A DNA stretch of 5,570 nt from Burkholderiales bacterium (GTDB lineage: Bacteria; Pseudomonadota; Gammaproteobacteria; Burkholderiales; Burkholderiaceae_C). Both the position numbers and the translations under genes were made by a program. Under the pieces are notes generated by a model. That model saw only the letters and a list, made by a program, of their open reading frames with translations. It had not been told where the DNA came from and ran no database searches. The stretch lies in contig CANGHQ010000144.1 in NCBI GenBank assembly GCA_947453585.1, positions 1 to 5,570 on the forward strand, in the 5' to 3' direction. Positions 1-5,570 of the stretch are shown here, piece by piece (within the stretch, counting starts at the first letter, position 1; the number at the start of each line of letters is the position of its first letter).

Positions 1-824
1 AAGGCGTCAAGACGGTGCATTTTGTGTGCCCCTCGGTCTGGGCGTGGCGCCCAGAGCGGCTCGAAGTCATTCGCCGCAGCGTGGACCACGTGCTGTGTAT
101 TTTTCCGTTCGAGCCTGCGCTGCTGGCCCAGCACAGAATTGCGGCCACCTATGTGGGCCACCCGCTGGCGCAGGTGATTCCTGAAGTGCCAGACCGGGCG
201 GCGGCGCGCCAGGCCCTGGGGCTGGCGCCCGGTGACGACGTGGTGGCCATTCTGCCGGGCAGCCGCAAGTCGGAGGTGCGGCATTTGGCGTTGCGGTTTT
301 TTGAGGCGGCGGCGCGCATCCACGCGCTGCGCCCCGGCGTCAAGTTTGTGGTGCCCGCGGTGCCGGGTTTGCAGGCGCAGATTGAGGCGGCAGCGCGCGC
401 CAGCGGCATGGGCCAGCAGATTCAGATCGTGGCCGGCCAGTCGCACACGGTATTGGCTGCTTGCGACGCCACGCTGATTGCCAGCGGCACCGCCACGCTG
501 GAGGCCGCGCTGTTCAAGCGCCCGATGGTGATCGCCTACCGCATGGGCGCATGGTCATGGCGCATCATGCGGCGTAAAAAGCTCCAGCCCTGGGTGGGTT
601 TGCCTAATATTCTGTGCCAAGAATTTGTGGTGCCCGAGCTGCTGCAAGACGCCGCCTCGGCCAGCGCACTGGCGGCCGCGGTTCTGGACTGGCTGGACGC
701 CAAACACCAACAGCCTGAGAAGATCCAGGCGCTGGAGGCGCGCTTTGCGGCACTGCACGAACTGCTGCGCCGCGACACCGCCGCGCTGGCAACGCAGGCG
801 ATTGAGAGCGTGCTCGGTGCCTAA
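1..824 (+). CDS. lpxB: Lipid-A-disaccharide synthase, 3' part (5' end outside window)
   Basis: LpxB is a peripheral inner-membrane glycosyltransferase (family GT19). It joins UDP-2,3-diacylglucosamine to lipid X, giving the tetra-acyl disaccharide-1-phosphate of lipid A. The frame is open from base 3 and gives 273 residues before the TAA at 822-824. E. coli LpxB is about 382 residues, so roughly the first 110 are missing. The GTG at 15 is internal, not the start: the codons before it already read GVKT, matching the family's stretch before SPSVWAW. Family landmarks in visible-residue numbering are CPSVWAWR (about 9-16), FEPALL (36-41), VGHPL (51-55), the LPGSRKSEV loop (84-92), SGTATLEAAL (161-170), YRM (179-181), GLPNIL (199-204) and PELLQ (211-215). 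It overlaps rnhB by 8 bp, as expected for the distal end of an lpxD-fabZ-lpxA-lpxB-rnhB type cluster. No frameshift is seen. Confidence 0.96.
   Translation, partial: GVKTVHFVCPSVWAWRPERLEVIRRSVDHVLCIFPFEPALLAQHRIAATYVGHPLAQVIPEVPDRAAARQALGLAPGDDVVAILPGSRKSEVRHLALRFFEAAARIHALRPGVKFVVPAVPGLQAQIEAAARASGMGQQIQIVAGQSHTVLAACDATLIASGTATLEAALFKRPMVIAYRMGAWSWRIMRRKKLQPWVGLPNILCQEFVVPELLQDAASASALAAAVLDWLDAKHQQPEKIQALEARFAALHELLRRDTAALATQAIESVLGA
804..808 (+). promoter_or_regulatory. Ribosome binding site for rnhB
   Basis: GAGAG lies inside the lpxB 3' end, 8 nt before a GTG at 817. This supports GTG 817 as the rnhB start. The open frame runs further upstream inside lpxB, but with no family-like residues there. 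No ATG occurs in this frame between 817 and the conserved GVDEAGRG motif. Confidence 0.55.
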
Positions 825-1428
825 ATCTGCCCAGCCCCTACAAGCGAGCTTGGTCTGGGACGTCAGCGGCCTGATTGCCGGGGTGGACGAAGCCGGGCGC
901 GGGCCATTGGCCGGGCCGGTGGTGGCCGCAGCCGTCATCCTGGACGACCGCCATGCCATCAAGGGCCTGGCGGACTCTAAAAAACTCAGCGCCCGAAGGC
1001 GTGAGGCCTTGTTTGACGAGATCCGCGCCAAAGCGCTGTGCTGCTCAGTCGCCCAGGCCAGCGTGGAAGAGATTGACGAGCTCAATATATTGCAAGCCAC
1101 ACTGCTGGCCATGCGCCGCGCAGTGATGGGTTTGCGGCTGCCGCCCAAACTGGTGCTGGTGGACGGCAACCGCCTGCCGGTGCTCGATATTCGCGCAGAA
1201 GCCATTGTCAAAGGTGACGACAAGGTGCCAGCCATCTCGGCCGCGTCCATTCTGGCCAAGGTGACCCGCGACCGCTGGTGCCTGGAATACCACCAGCAAT
1301 TTCCCCAATACGGCTTTGACCAGCACAAGGGCTACGGCACCGCCGACCATTTGGCCGCGCTGCGCCTGCACGGGCCTTGCCCCCAACACCGCCGGACTTT
1401 CAGGCCGGTCACCGACTTATTGCGATGA
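817..1428 (+). CDS. rnhB: Ribonuclease HII
   Basis: RNase HII is a cytoplasmic endonuclease that cuts the RNA strand of RNA-DNA hybrids. It also starts ribonucleotide excision repair at single ribonucleotides in DNA. From the GTG at 817 the product is 203 residues; E. coli RnhB is about 198. The N-terminal motif GVDEAGRGPLAGPVV supplies D24 and E25. The other two metal ligands by alignment with E. coli are D116 in LVDGNR and D134 in VKGDDKVP, so all four acidic residues are present. ADSKKLS (about 52-58), EIDELNILQAT (85-95) and SAASILAKVTRDR (141-153) are also typical, as are the C-terminal FPQYGF, HKGYGT and HRRTF. The start overlaps the lpxB stop by 8 bp and the stop TGA overlaps the next gene's ATG. 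Expression is therefore probably coupled to the lpx operon. The start codon is the least certain part. Confidence 0.96.
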   Translation: MPKSAQPLQASLVWDVSGLIAGVDEAGRGPLAGPVVAAAVILDDRHAIKGLADSKKLSARRREALFDEIRAKALCCSVAQASVEEIDELNILQATLLAMRRAVMGLRLPPKLVLVDGNRLPVLDIRAEAIVKGDDKVPAISAASILAKVTRDRWCLEYHQQFPQYGFDQHKGYGTADHLAALRLHGPCPQHRRTFRPVTDLLR

Positions 1429-2195
1429 TTTCCATGCACCCCATCGCCTCGCGCGACAACCCGCTGCTCAAAGAGCTGCGCAAACTGGCCCAGGGCAATA
1501 CCGCTTACCGCAAGACCGGGCGCTTCTGGGTTGAGGGCGACCATTTGTGCAGCGCCGCCTTGTTACGTGGCTTGCAGCCGACGATCGCGGTGTTTGCCGA
1601 ATCCTGCTGGTCGCAGGCAGCGGCGCAGTTTGGCAGCGCAGCGCCCAAAACCGTGGTGGTGCCTGACGCGCTGTTTTCCGAGATCAGCGGGCTGGAGTCA
1701 CCCGCCAAGATGGGTTTTGTGCTGGATTTGCCGCCCGCCACCGCTATCGACCCCCAAGCGCCCACGGTCATACTGGACCGGGTGCAAGACGCGGGTAATG
1801 TGGGCTCGATTTTGCGCAGCGCGGCGGCTTTTGGCTTCAAACAGGTGATTGCCTTGCATGAAACCGCCGCCCTGTGGTCTCCCAAAGTGCTGCGCGCAGG
1901 CATGGGCGCGCACTTTGGCCTGTTGTTGCATGAAAGCGTGCCAGAGGCGGATTTGGACGCGCTTGCGTTGCCTCTGGTGGTCACGAGTTCGCACCAAGGG
2001 GGTCTGATTCAGGATTTGCAACTGCCTTTTCCCTGCGCCTGGGTGCTGGGTCACGAAGGGCAGGGCGTGCGCCAGAGTTTGCTCGCGCGCGCCCAGGTCC
2101 ATGTGCGCATCGGCCAGCCTGGGGGCGAAGAGTCGCTCAACGTGGCCGCCGCCGCCGCCATTTGTCTGCACTCCAGCAGCATTGGCGCGCGTTAA
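1425..2195 (+). CDS. SpoU/TrmH-family RNA 2'-O-ribose methyltransferase
   Basis: This is a 256-residue, two-domain protein of the SPOUT superfamily. An N-terminal substrate-binding domain (L30e-like, about residues 1-100, with the RDNPLLKELRKLA and FWVEGDHL stretches) precedes the SpoU methylase domain with its trefoil-knot fold. The three SpoU motifs are present. Motif 1 is LDRVQDAGNVGSILRSA at about 117-133, with N125 and the probable catalytic R131. Motif 2 is LGHEGQGV at 208-215, with E211. Motif 3 is ESLNVAAAAAI at 236-246. Such enzymes methylate a ribose 2'-OH in rRNA or tRNA using S-adenosylmethionine. The N-terminal domain favours an rRNA target (RlmB/Mrm3-like) over a TrmH-type tRNA target, but the target base cannot be read from sequence, so no symbol is given. 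ATG 1425 overlaps the rnhB stop (ATGA) and lacks a clear ribosome binding site, so it probably depends on coupling. ATG 1434 is an alternative start. Confidence 0.9.
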   Translation: MISMHPIASRDNPLLKELRKLAQGNTAYRKTGRFWVEGDHLCSAALLRGLQPTIAVFAESCWSQAAAQFGSAAPKTVVVPDALFSEISGLESPAKMGFVLDLPPATAIDPQAPTVILDRVQDAGNVGSILRSAAAFGFKQVIALHETAALWSPKVLRAGMGAHFGLLLHESVPEADLDALALPLVVTSSHQGGLIQDLQLPFPCAWVLGHEGQGVRQSLLARAQVHVRIGQPGGEESLNVAAAAAICLHSSSIGAR

Positions 2196-2221
2196 GGGCA
2201 GAAAAGTCGCTGGGTTACAAT
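2192..2221 (+). promoter_or_regulatory. Possible sigma-70 promoter for carA
   Basis: TACAAT at 2216-2221 is a good -10 box, one mismatch from consensus. The only -35 candidate at a usable distance is the weak TTAAGG at 2192-2197, with an 18-nt spacer and overlapping the preceding gene's stop codon. A start site near 2228 would give a carA leader of about 115 nt. No intrinsic terminator separates the upstream operon, so read-through could also supply carA transcripts. The -10 box overlaps the left arm of an 8-bp inverted repeat (2211-2218 with 2324-2331). Confidence 0.4.
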
Positions 2222-2244
2222 GGTAGGCTTTCCATTTAACAGCC

Positions 2245-2318
2245 CGCCCAAGCGCTCGAAAAGCCCAATCCCCTTCGAAAAATAGCAGCCAAGATGGACT
2301 CTTGAGCGCGCTTGGGCG
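2245..2318 (+). promoter_or_regulatory. carA leader with 11-bp perfect inverted repeat (possible RNA switch or operator)
   Basis: CGCCCAAGCGC at 2245-2255 is the exact reverse complement of GCGCTTGGGCG at 2308-2318, enclosing 52 nt. A shifted register also pairs GCGCTC (2252-2257) with GAGCGC (2304-2309). A second short pairing, GGCTTT (2226-2231) with AAAGCC (2260-2265), would cross the main stem and so compete with it or form a pseudoknot. The 3' arm ends 16 nt before the carA ribosome binding site. No U-run follows, so it is not an intrinsic terminator. A role in pyrimidine or arginine control of carA is inference only. Confidence 0.4.
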
Positions 2319-2334
2319 TACCCGTAACCCATTC

Positions 2335-2339
2335 GGAGA
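2335..2339 (+). promoter_or_regulatory. Ribosome binding site for carA, selecting GTG 2345
   Basis: GGAGA lies 5 nt upstream of GTG 2345, the best start signal in this frame. The same frame opens earlier with a TTG at 2312, which has no comparable site and adds 11 residues not expected for CarA. An in-frame TGA at 2303-2305 limits any further extension. Confidence 0.65.
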
Positions 2340-2344
2340 ACCCA

Positions 2345-3511
2345 GTGCTTTTGTCTCTTCAGGGTAATACCCCCCCCGCTATTTTGGCGCTCGCAGACGG
2401 CACGGTCTACCTTGGTAATTCCATCGGAGCGGCAGGCTCCACCGTCGGTGAAGTGGTGTTTAACACCTCCATGACCGGCTACCAGGAGATCCTGACCGAT
2501 CCCAGCTATTGCCAGCAGATCGTTACGCTGACCTATCCCCACATCGGCAACTACGGCACCAACCCCGAGGACGTTGAGTCTGACGCGGTGCACGCCGCCG
2601 GTTTGGTGATTAAAGACCTGCCTTTGGTGGCGTCCAACTTTCGCAGCACCCAAACGCTTGCCGCCTATTTGCAAACCCACGGCACCGTGGCCATTGCCAA
2701 CATCGACACCCGCCAACTGACGCGCCAACTGCGCGAGCACGGTGCCCAAAACGGCTGCATCTGGGCGCTCGCCGCAGGTGAGACGGTGACGGATGCGGTG
2801 ATCGCCCAAGCCGTGGCTGCCGCCAAAGCTGCGCCTTCGATGGCTGGCCTGGATCTGGCCCGTGTGGTCAGTGCCGACATGAGCTACGCCTGGACCGAAT
2901 CGGAATGGACCTTGGGACAAGGCTACGGCCAGCAGACCTCGCCCAAGTTCCATGTGGTGGCGTATGACTTTGGCGTCAAAAAGAACATTCTGCGCATGCT
3001 CAGCGAGCGCGGTTGCAAAGTGACCGTGGTGCCCGCCCAAACGCCAGCAGCCGAGGTGCAAAAGCTGCAACCAGATGGCATTTTTCTGAGCAATGGCCCC
3101 GGTGACCCGGAGCCTTGCGACTACGCTATTGCCGCTGCGTCTGCGTTGATCGAATCCGGCGTGCCCGTGTTTGGCATCTGCCTGGGCCACCAGATCATGG
3201 CGCTGGCCTCAGGCGCCAAGACCTTCAAGATGAAGTTTGGCCACCACGGTGCCAACCATCCGGTCAAAGACTTAGGAACTGGGCGCGTCAGCATCACCAG
3301 CCAGAACCACGGCTTCGCGGTAGACGAAAAGACCTTGCCCGCCAACCTGCGCGCCACCCATATCAGCCTGTTTGACGGCACCTTGCAAGGGCTCGAGCGC
3401 ACGGACAAGCCGGCGTTTTGCTTCCAGGGCCACCCGGAAGCGTCGCCCGGCCCGCACGATATTGGCTACTTGTTTGACCGCTTTATCCGGGAGATGGAGT
3501 CGCAGGCATGA
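2345..3511 (+). CDS. carA: Carbamoyl-phosphate synthase small (glutaminase) subunit
   Basis: CarA hydrolyses glutamine and passes ammonia through a tunnel to CarB, which makes carbamoyl phosphate for pyrimidine and arginine synthesis in the cytoplasm. From GTG 2345 the product is 388 residues; E. coli CarA is 382. The N-terminal small-chain domain covers about 5-145, with ALADGTVYLG, EVVFNTSMTGYQEILTDPSY, the YPHIGNYG turn and IDTRQLTRQLR. The C-terminal class I glutamine amidotransferase domain covers about 200-380: YDFGVKKNILR, SNGPGDPEP, the nucleophile C279 in GICLGHQ, and H363/E365 in GHPEASPGP. The complete Cys-His-Glu triad indicates an active glutaminase. The stop overlaps leuE (ATGA). 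It is preceded by a 149-nt leader with a possible promoter and inverted repeats, suggesting its own control. An 8-C run at 2370-2377 lies within codons 9-11; the frame is correct as read. Confidence 0.97.
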   Translation: MLLSLQGNTPPAILALADGTVYLGNSIGAAGSTVGEVVFNTSMTGYQEILTDPSYCQQIVTLTYPHIGNYGTNPEDVESDAVHAAGLVIKDLPLVASNFRSTQTLAAYLQTHGTVAIANIDTRQLTRQLREHGAQNGCIWALAAGETVTDAVIAQAVAAAKAAPSMAGLDLARVVSADMSYAWTESEWTLGQGYGQQTSPKFHVVAYDFGVKKNILRMLSERGCKVTVVPAQTPAAEVQKLQPDGIFLSNGPGDPEPCDYAIAAASALIESGVPVFGICLGHQIMALASGAKTFKMKFGHHGANHPVKDLGTGRVSITSQNHGFAVDEKTLPANLRATHISLFDGTLQGLERTDKPAFCFQGHPEASPGPHDIGYLFDRFIREMESQA

Positions 3512-4164
3512 GCTTTTATGGCGTGACCGACCTGTGGACCTATGTGATTGGCGCCTTTGGCATCATCTTGCTGCCCGGCCCCAATTCGCTGTTCATCTTG
3601 TCGGTAGCTACGGCGCGCGGCGTCAAGGCGGGTTTTCAGGGCGCCCTCGGCGTGTTTCTGGGCGACACGGTGCTGCTGGCGCTGGTGGGTTTGGGCGCAG
3701 CCGGTTTGCTGCGCACCACGCCTGCCTTGTTTATGGTGGTGAAGTACGCGGGCGCCGCTTACCTGAGCTGGGTCGGCGTGCAATTGCTGCTGGCGGCCCT
3801 CAAGAAATGGCGCAGCGCGGATTTGCCCGCACACGCCGAGCCCGAGATTCCCGCGCACATGGCGCAGCCGTTCAAGCGTGCGCTCTTGGTGAGCTTGCTC
3901 AATCCGAAGGCGATTTTGTTTCTGCTTTCGTTTTTTGTGCAGTTCATCGACCCGGCCTATGACACGCCGGTCGTGCCCTTTTTGATTTTGAGCGCCATCG
4001 TCATGGGCTTTAGCGCCTTGTATTTGTCGGTTTTGATTTTTGCCGGCGCACGCCTGGCGCAAGGTTTTCGGGCGCGCCACAAGTTGTCGGCCAGTTTGTC
4101 CAGCGCCGTGGGCGCGGTGTTTGTCTGGTTTGGGGTCAAGCTGGCCAATGCCAGTCTGGCCTGA
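3508..4164 (+). CDS. leuE: LysE/RhtB-family amino acid exporter, LeuE-like
   Basis: This is an inner-membrane exporter of the LysE/RhtB family, 218 residues against 212 for E. coli LeuE, which exports leucine and some other neutral amino acids. Six hydrophobic segments are visible at about 10-33, 45-68, 72-98, 124-147, 154-182 and 193-215. The family signature LLPGPNSLFIL (21-31) sits in helix 1. The second conserved proline-containing motif LLNPKAILF (130-138) leads into SFFVQFID, which closely matches recalled E. coli LeuE. A polar cytoplasmic loop (about 99-123) separates the two halves. ATG 3508 overlaps the carA stop and has GGAG at 3496-3499, 8 nt upstream. The carA-leuE-carB order, as I recall it, recurs in Burkholderiales, whereas E. 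coli has carA next to carB. The substrate is unproven; an amino acid linked to arginine or pyrimidine metabolism is possible. Confidence 0.9.
   Translation: MSFYGVTDLWTYVIGAFGIILLPGPNSLFILSVATARGVKAGFQGALGVFLGDTVLLALVGLGAAGLLRTTPALFMVVKYAGAAYLSWVGVQLLLAALKKWRSADLPAHAEPEIPAHMAQPFKRALLVSLLNPKAILFLLSFFVQFIDPAYDTPVVPFLILSAIVMGFSALYLSVLIFAGARLAQGFRARHKLSASLSSAVGAVFVWFGVKLANASLA
4146..4161 (+). repeat. 16-bp exact direct repeat, copy 1 (leuE 3' end)
   Basis: CAATGCCAGTCTGGCC at the end of leuE is identical to 5045-5060 in carB. In both genes the last 15 bases are read in the same frame as Asn-Ala-Ser-Leu-Ala. In leuE it forms the last residues before the stop. Confidence 0.8.
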
Positions 4165-4250
4165 GTCACCGGTCAATTACCTTCGGTTTTAGTAGTAACA
4201 GCGGCGGCGCCCGGTGCGCGGCCACAAAAAAGTAGAGAGCAGCAGAGAAC

Positions 4251-5570
4251 ATGCCAAAACGCAGCGACATCAAAAGCATTCTGATCATCGGCGCCGGCCC
4301 CATCATCATCGGCCAGGCCTGTGAGTTTGACTATTCCGGCGTGCAGGCCTGCAAGGCGCTGCGCGAAGAGGGCTACAAAGTCATTCTGATCAACAGCAAC
4401 CCTGCGACCATCATGACCGACCCGGACACGGCGGACGTGACCTATATCGAGCCCATCACCTGGCAAACGGTGGAAAAAATCATCGCCAAGGAAAAGCCCG
4501 ACGCGATTTTGCCCACCATGGGTGGCCAGACGGCACTGAACTGTGCGCTGGATTTGTGGCACAACGGTGTGCTCGAAAAATACAAGGTCGAACTCATTGG
4601 CGCCACGCCCGAGGCGATTGACAAGGCCGAAGACCGGCTCAAGTTCAAGGACGCGATGACCAAAATCGGTCTGGGTTCGGCCCGTTCGGGCATCGCCCAC
4701 AGCATGGACGAGGCCTGGGCTGTGCAAAAGACTCTGGGTTTCCCCACCGTGATCCGCCCCAGTTTTACGCTGGGCGGCACCGGCGGCGGTATCGCCTACA
4801 ACTCCGAAGAATTTGAGACGATTTGCAAACGCGGCCTAGAAGCCTCGCCCACCAACGAGCTGTTGATTGAAGAGTCGCTCTTGGGCTGGAAAGAGTACGA
4901 GATGGAAGTGGTGCGCGACAAGGCGGACAACTGCATCATCGTCTGCTCGATTGAAAATCTAGACCCCATGGGCGTGCACACCGGCGACTCCATCACCGTG
5001 GCGCCCGCCCAAACGCTGACCGACAAGGAATACCAGATTCTGCGCAATGCCAGTCTGGCCGTGCTGCGCGAAATCGGCGTGGACACGGGGGGCTCGAACG
5101 TGCAGTTCTCCATCAACCCGGACGATGGCCGCATGGTGGTCATTGAGATGAACCCGCGCGTGTCGCGCTCAAGCGCACTTGCCTCCAAGGCCACGGGTTT
5201 CCCGATTGCCAAAATTGCCGCCAAGTTGGCGGTCGGCTTCACGCTCGATGAGCTGCGCAACGACATCACCGGCGGCGCCACGCCGGCGTCGTTCGAGCCG
5301 TCCATCGACTACGTCGTCACCAAGATCCCGCGCTTCGCGGTCGAGAAGTTCCCGGCGGCCGACTCGCACCTCACCACGCAGATGAAGTCGGTGGGCGAGG
5401 TGATGGCCATGGGCCGCACCTTCCAGGAGAGCTTCCAGAAGGCGCTGCGCAGCCTGGAGACGGGCCTGTCGGGCTTCGACGAGTACGTGCAGCTGCCGCT
5501 CAACGACGAGCGCGAGGCGAACCTGATCACGGAGCTGCGCCACCCGGGGGCGAACCGGCTGCTGTGCGTC
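4251..5570 (+). CDS. carB: Carbamoyl-phosphate synthase large subunit, N-terminal 440 residues (3' end outside window)
   Basis: CarB makes carbamoyl phosphate from bicarbonate, two ATP and the ammonia supplied by CarA. The visible part of this roughly 1,070-residue protein covers the pre-ATP-grasp domain (about 1-127), the first ATP-grasp domain that makes carboxyphosphate (about 128-400) and the start of the oligomerisation domain. Numbering matches E. coli here. The active-site residues R129, R169, E215 (GWKEYEMEV), H243 (GVHTGDS), N283, E299, N301 and R303 (EMNPRVSRSS) are all present. The start MPKRSDIKSILIIGAGPI is the family's usual one. A weak purine-rich site (GAGAG, 4235-4239) precedes it. 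The 86-nt gap after leuE shows no clear promoter or terminator. The frame is open to the window edge. Codon use changes abruptly after codon 333; the protein motifs continue, but the DNA may be mosaic or a joining artefact. Confidence 0.97.
   Translation, partial: MPKRSDIKSILIIGAGPIIIGQACEFDYSGVQACKALREEGYKVILINSNPATIMTDPDTADVTYIEPITWQTVEKIIAKEKPDAILPTMGGQTALNCALDLWHNGVLEKYKVELIGATPEAIDKAEDRLKFKDAMTKIGLGSARSGIAHSMDEAWAVQKTLGFPTVIRPSFTLGGTGGGIAYNSEEFETICKRGLEASPTNELLIEESLLGWKEYEMEVVRDKADNCIIVCSIENLDPMGVHTGDSITVAPAQTLTDKEYQILRNASLAVLREIGVDTGGSNVQFSINPDDGRMVVIEMNPRVSRSSALASKATGFPIAKIAAKLAVGFTLDELRNDITGGATPASFEPSIDYVVTKIPRFAVEKFPAADSHLTTQMKSVGEVMAMGRTFQESFQKALRSLETGLSGFDEYVQLPLNDEREANLITELRHPGANRLLCV
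5045..5060 (+). repeat. 16-bp exact direct repeat, copy 2 (carB)
   Basis: Identical to 4146-4161, 899 bp downstream. Here it encodes the NASLA of the conserved carB segment RNASLAVLREIG (E. coli has NASMAVLREIG), so the carB copy is under protein-level constraint. Confidence 0.8.
5250..5570 (+). other. carB segment with abruptly different codon use (recombinant tract or assembly chimera)
   Basis: All 107 codons from 334 to the window end have G or C in the third position. The preceding 107 codons have about 20 A/T-ending codons, and the first 106 codons of carB about 22. TTG, GAA, AAA, ATT and GAT occur upstream in carB and are all absent here; every Glu is GAG and every Lys is AAG. The protein continues in frame with expected CarB motifs (NDITGG, PASFEPSIDYVVTKIPRF, LTTQMKSVGEVMAMGRT). 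The last A/T-ending codon is GAT at 5247-5249, so the junction lies near or somewhat upstream of 5250. Confidence 0.7.

Noticed and set aside
555..1328. 257-residue minus-strand open frame across lpxB and rnhB
   Set aside because: It is antisense to two well-supported genes, shows no family motif, and is Ser/Ala/Arg-rich composition noise.
2220..2285. 21-codon ORF in the carA leader (ATG 2220 to TAG 2283-2285) as a possible attenuator leader peptide
   Set aside because: Its ATG overlaps the -10 box, so it would be absent from a transcript starting near 2228. It has no good ribosome binding site, no run of regulatory codons, and no terminator hairpin with a U-tract downstream.
2312..2344. TTG 2312 as the carA start
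   Set aside because: It has no ribosome binding site, lies inside the 3' arm of the inverted repeat, and would add 11 residues not expected for CarA. GTG 2345 has GGAGA at 5 nt.
2192..3190. 332-residue minus-strand open frame opposite carA
   Set aside because: It lies fully antisense to a carA with an intact catalytic triad. Its translation is low-complexity (rich in His, Gly and Gln) with no recognisable domain, as usual for antisense frames in GC-biased genes.
3466..4176. 236-residue minus-strand open frame opposite leuE
   Set aside because: It is the complement of a clear six-helix membrane protein gene. The Gln/His/Arg-rich product is what hydrophobic codons give when read in reverse.
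4165..4250. Possible separate promoter or terminator between leuE and carB
   Set aside because: No convincing -35/-10 pair is present. The GC-rich stretch at 4201-4223 forms only a short 4-bp stem and lacks a U-run. Its end is a purine- and A-rich leader before carB.
4173..5305. Minus-strand open frames opposite carB (4173-4727 and 4796-5305)
   Set aside because: Both are antisense to the carB forward frame, which is open to the window edge and conserved throughout.

Overview
The window looks like chromosomal DNA from a Gram-negative betaproteobacterium of the order Burkholderiales, most likely a Comamonadaceae member of the Rhodoferax/Polaromonas kind. The evidence is the lipid A gene lpxB, the lpxB-rnhB-methyltransferase order, a LeuE-type exporter lying between carA and carB, and moderately GC-rich codon use. 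The placement comes from recalled gene order and protein similarity, not from a search. No mobile element, CRISPR array, tRNA or rRNA was seen. All genes read left to right.

Region 1 (1-2195) is the end of a tightly packed envelope/housekeeping operon: the 3' part of lpxB (lipid A disaccharide synthase), rnhB (RNase HII) and a SpoU/TrmH-family RNA 2'-O-methyltransferase. Neighbouring genes overlap by 8 bp and 4 bp, so translation is probably coupled.

Region 2 (2196-2344) is the only sizeable non-coding stretch. It holds a possible carA promoter (TACAAT at 2216-2221), a perfect 11-bp inverted repeat (2245-2255 with 2308-2318), two smaller pairings, and a three-codon ORF (ATG GAC TCT TGA) just before the 3' arm. 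It is a plausible 5' regulatory leader for pyrimidine/arginine control, but unproven.

Region 3 (2345-5570) is carA-leuE-carB. CarA (glutaminase) and CarB (synthetase) together make carbamoyl phosphate for pyrimidine and arginine synthesis. The intervening gene is a six-helix amino acid exporter whose start overlaps the carA stop. carB is cut by the window end after 440 codons.

The most notable signal is in carB. About 20% of third codon positions are A/T up to codon 333 (base 5249), and none of the next 107 are. The reading frame and family residues continue without a break. This suggests either homologous recombination with a higher-GC relative or a chimeric assembly at a conserved gene. 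I see no novel biological system here; the carA leader and the carB mosaic are the two places worth a second look.
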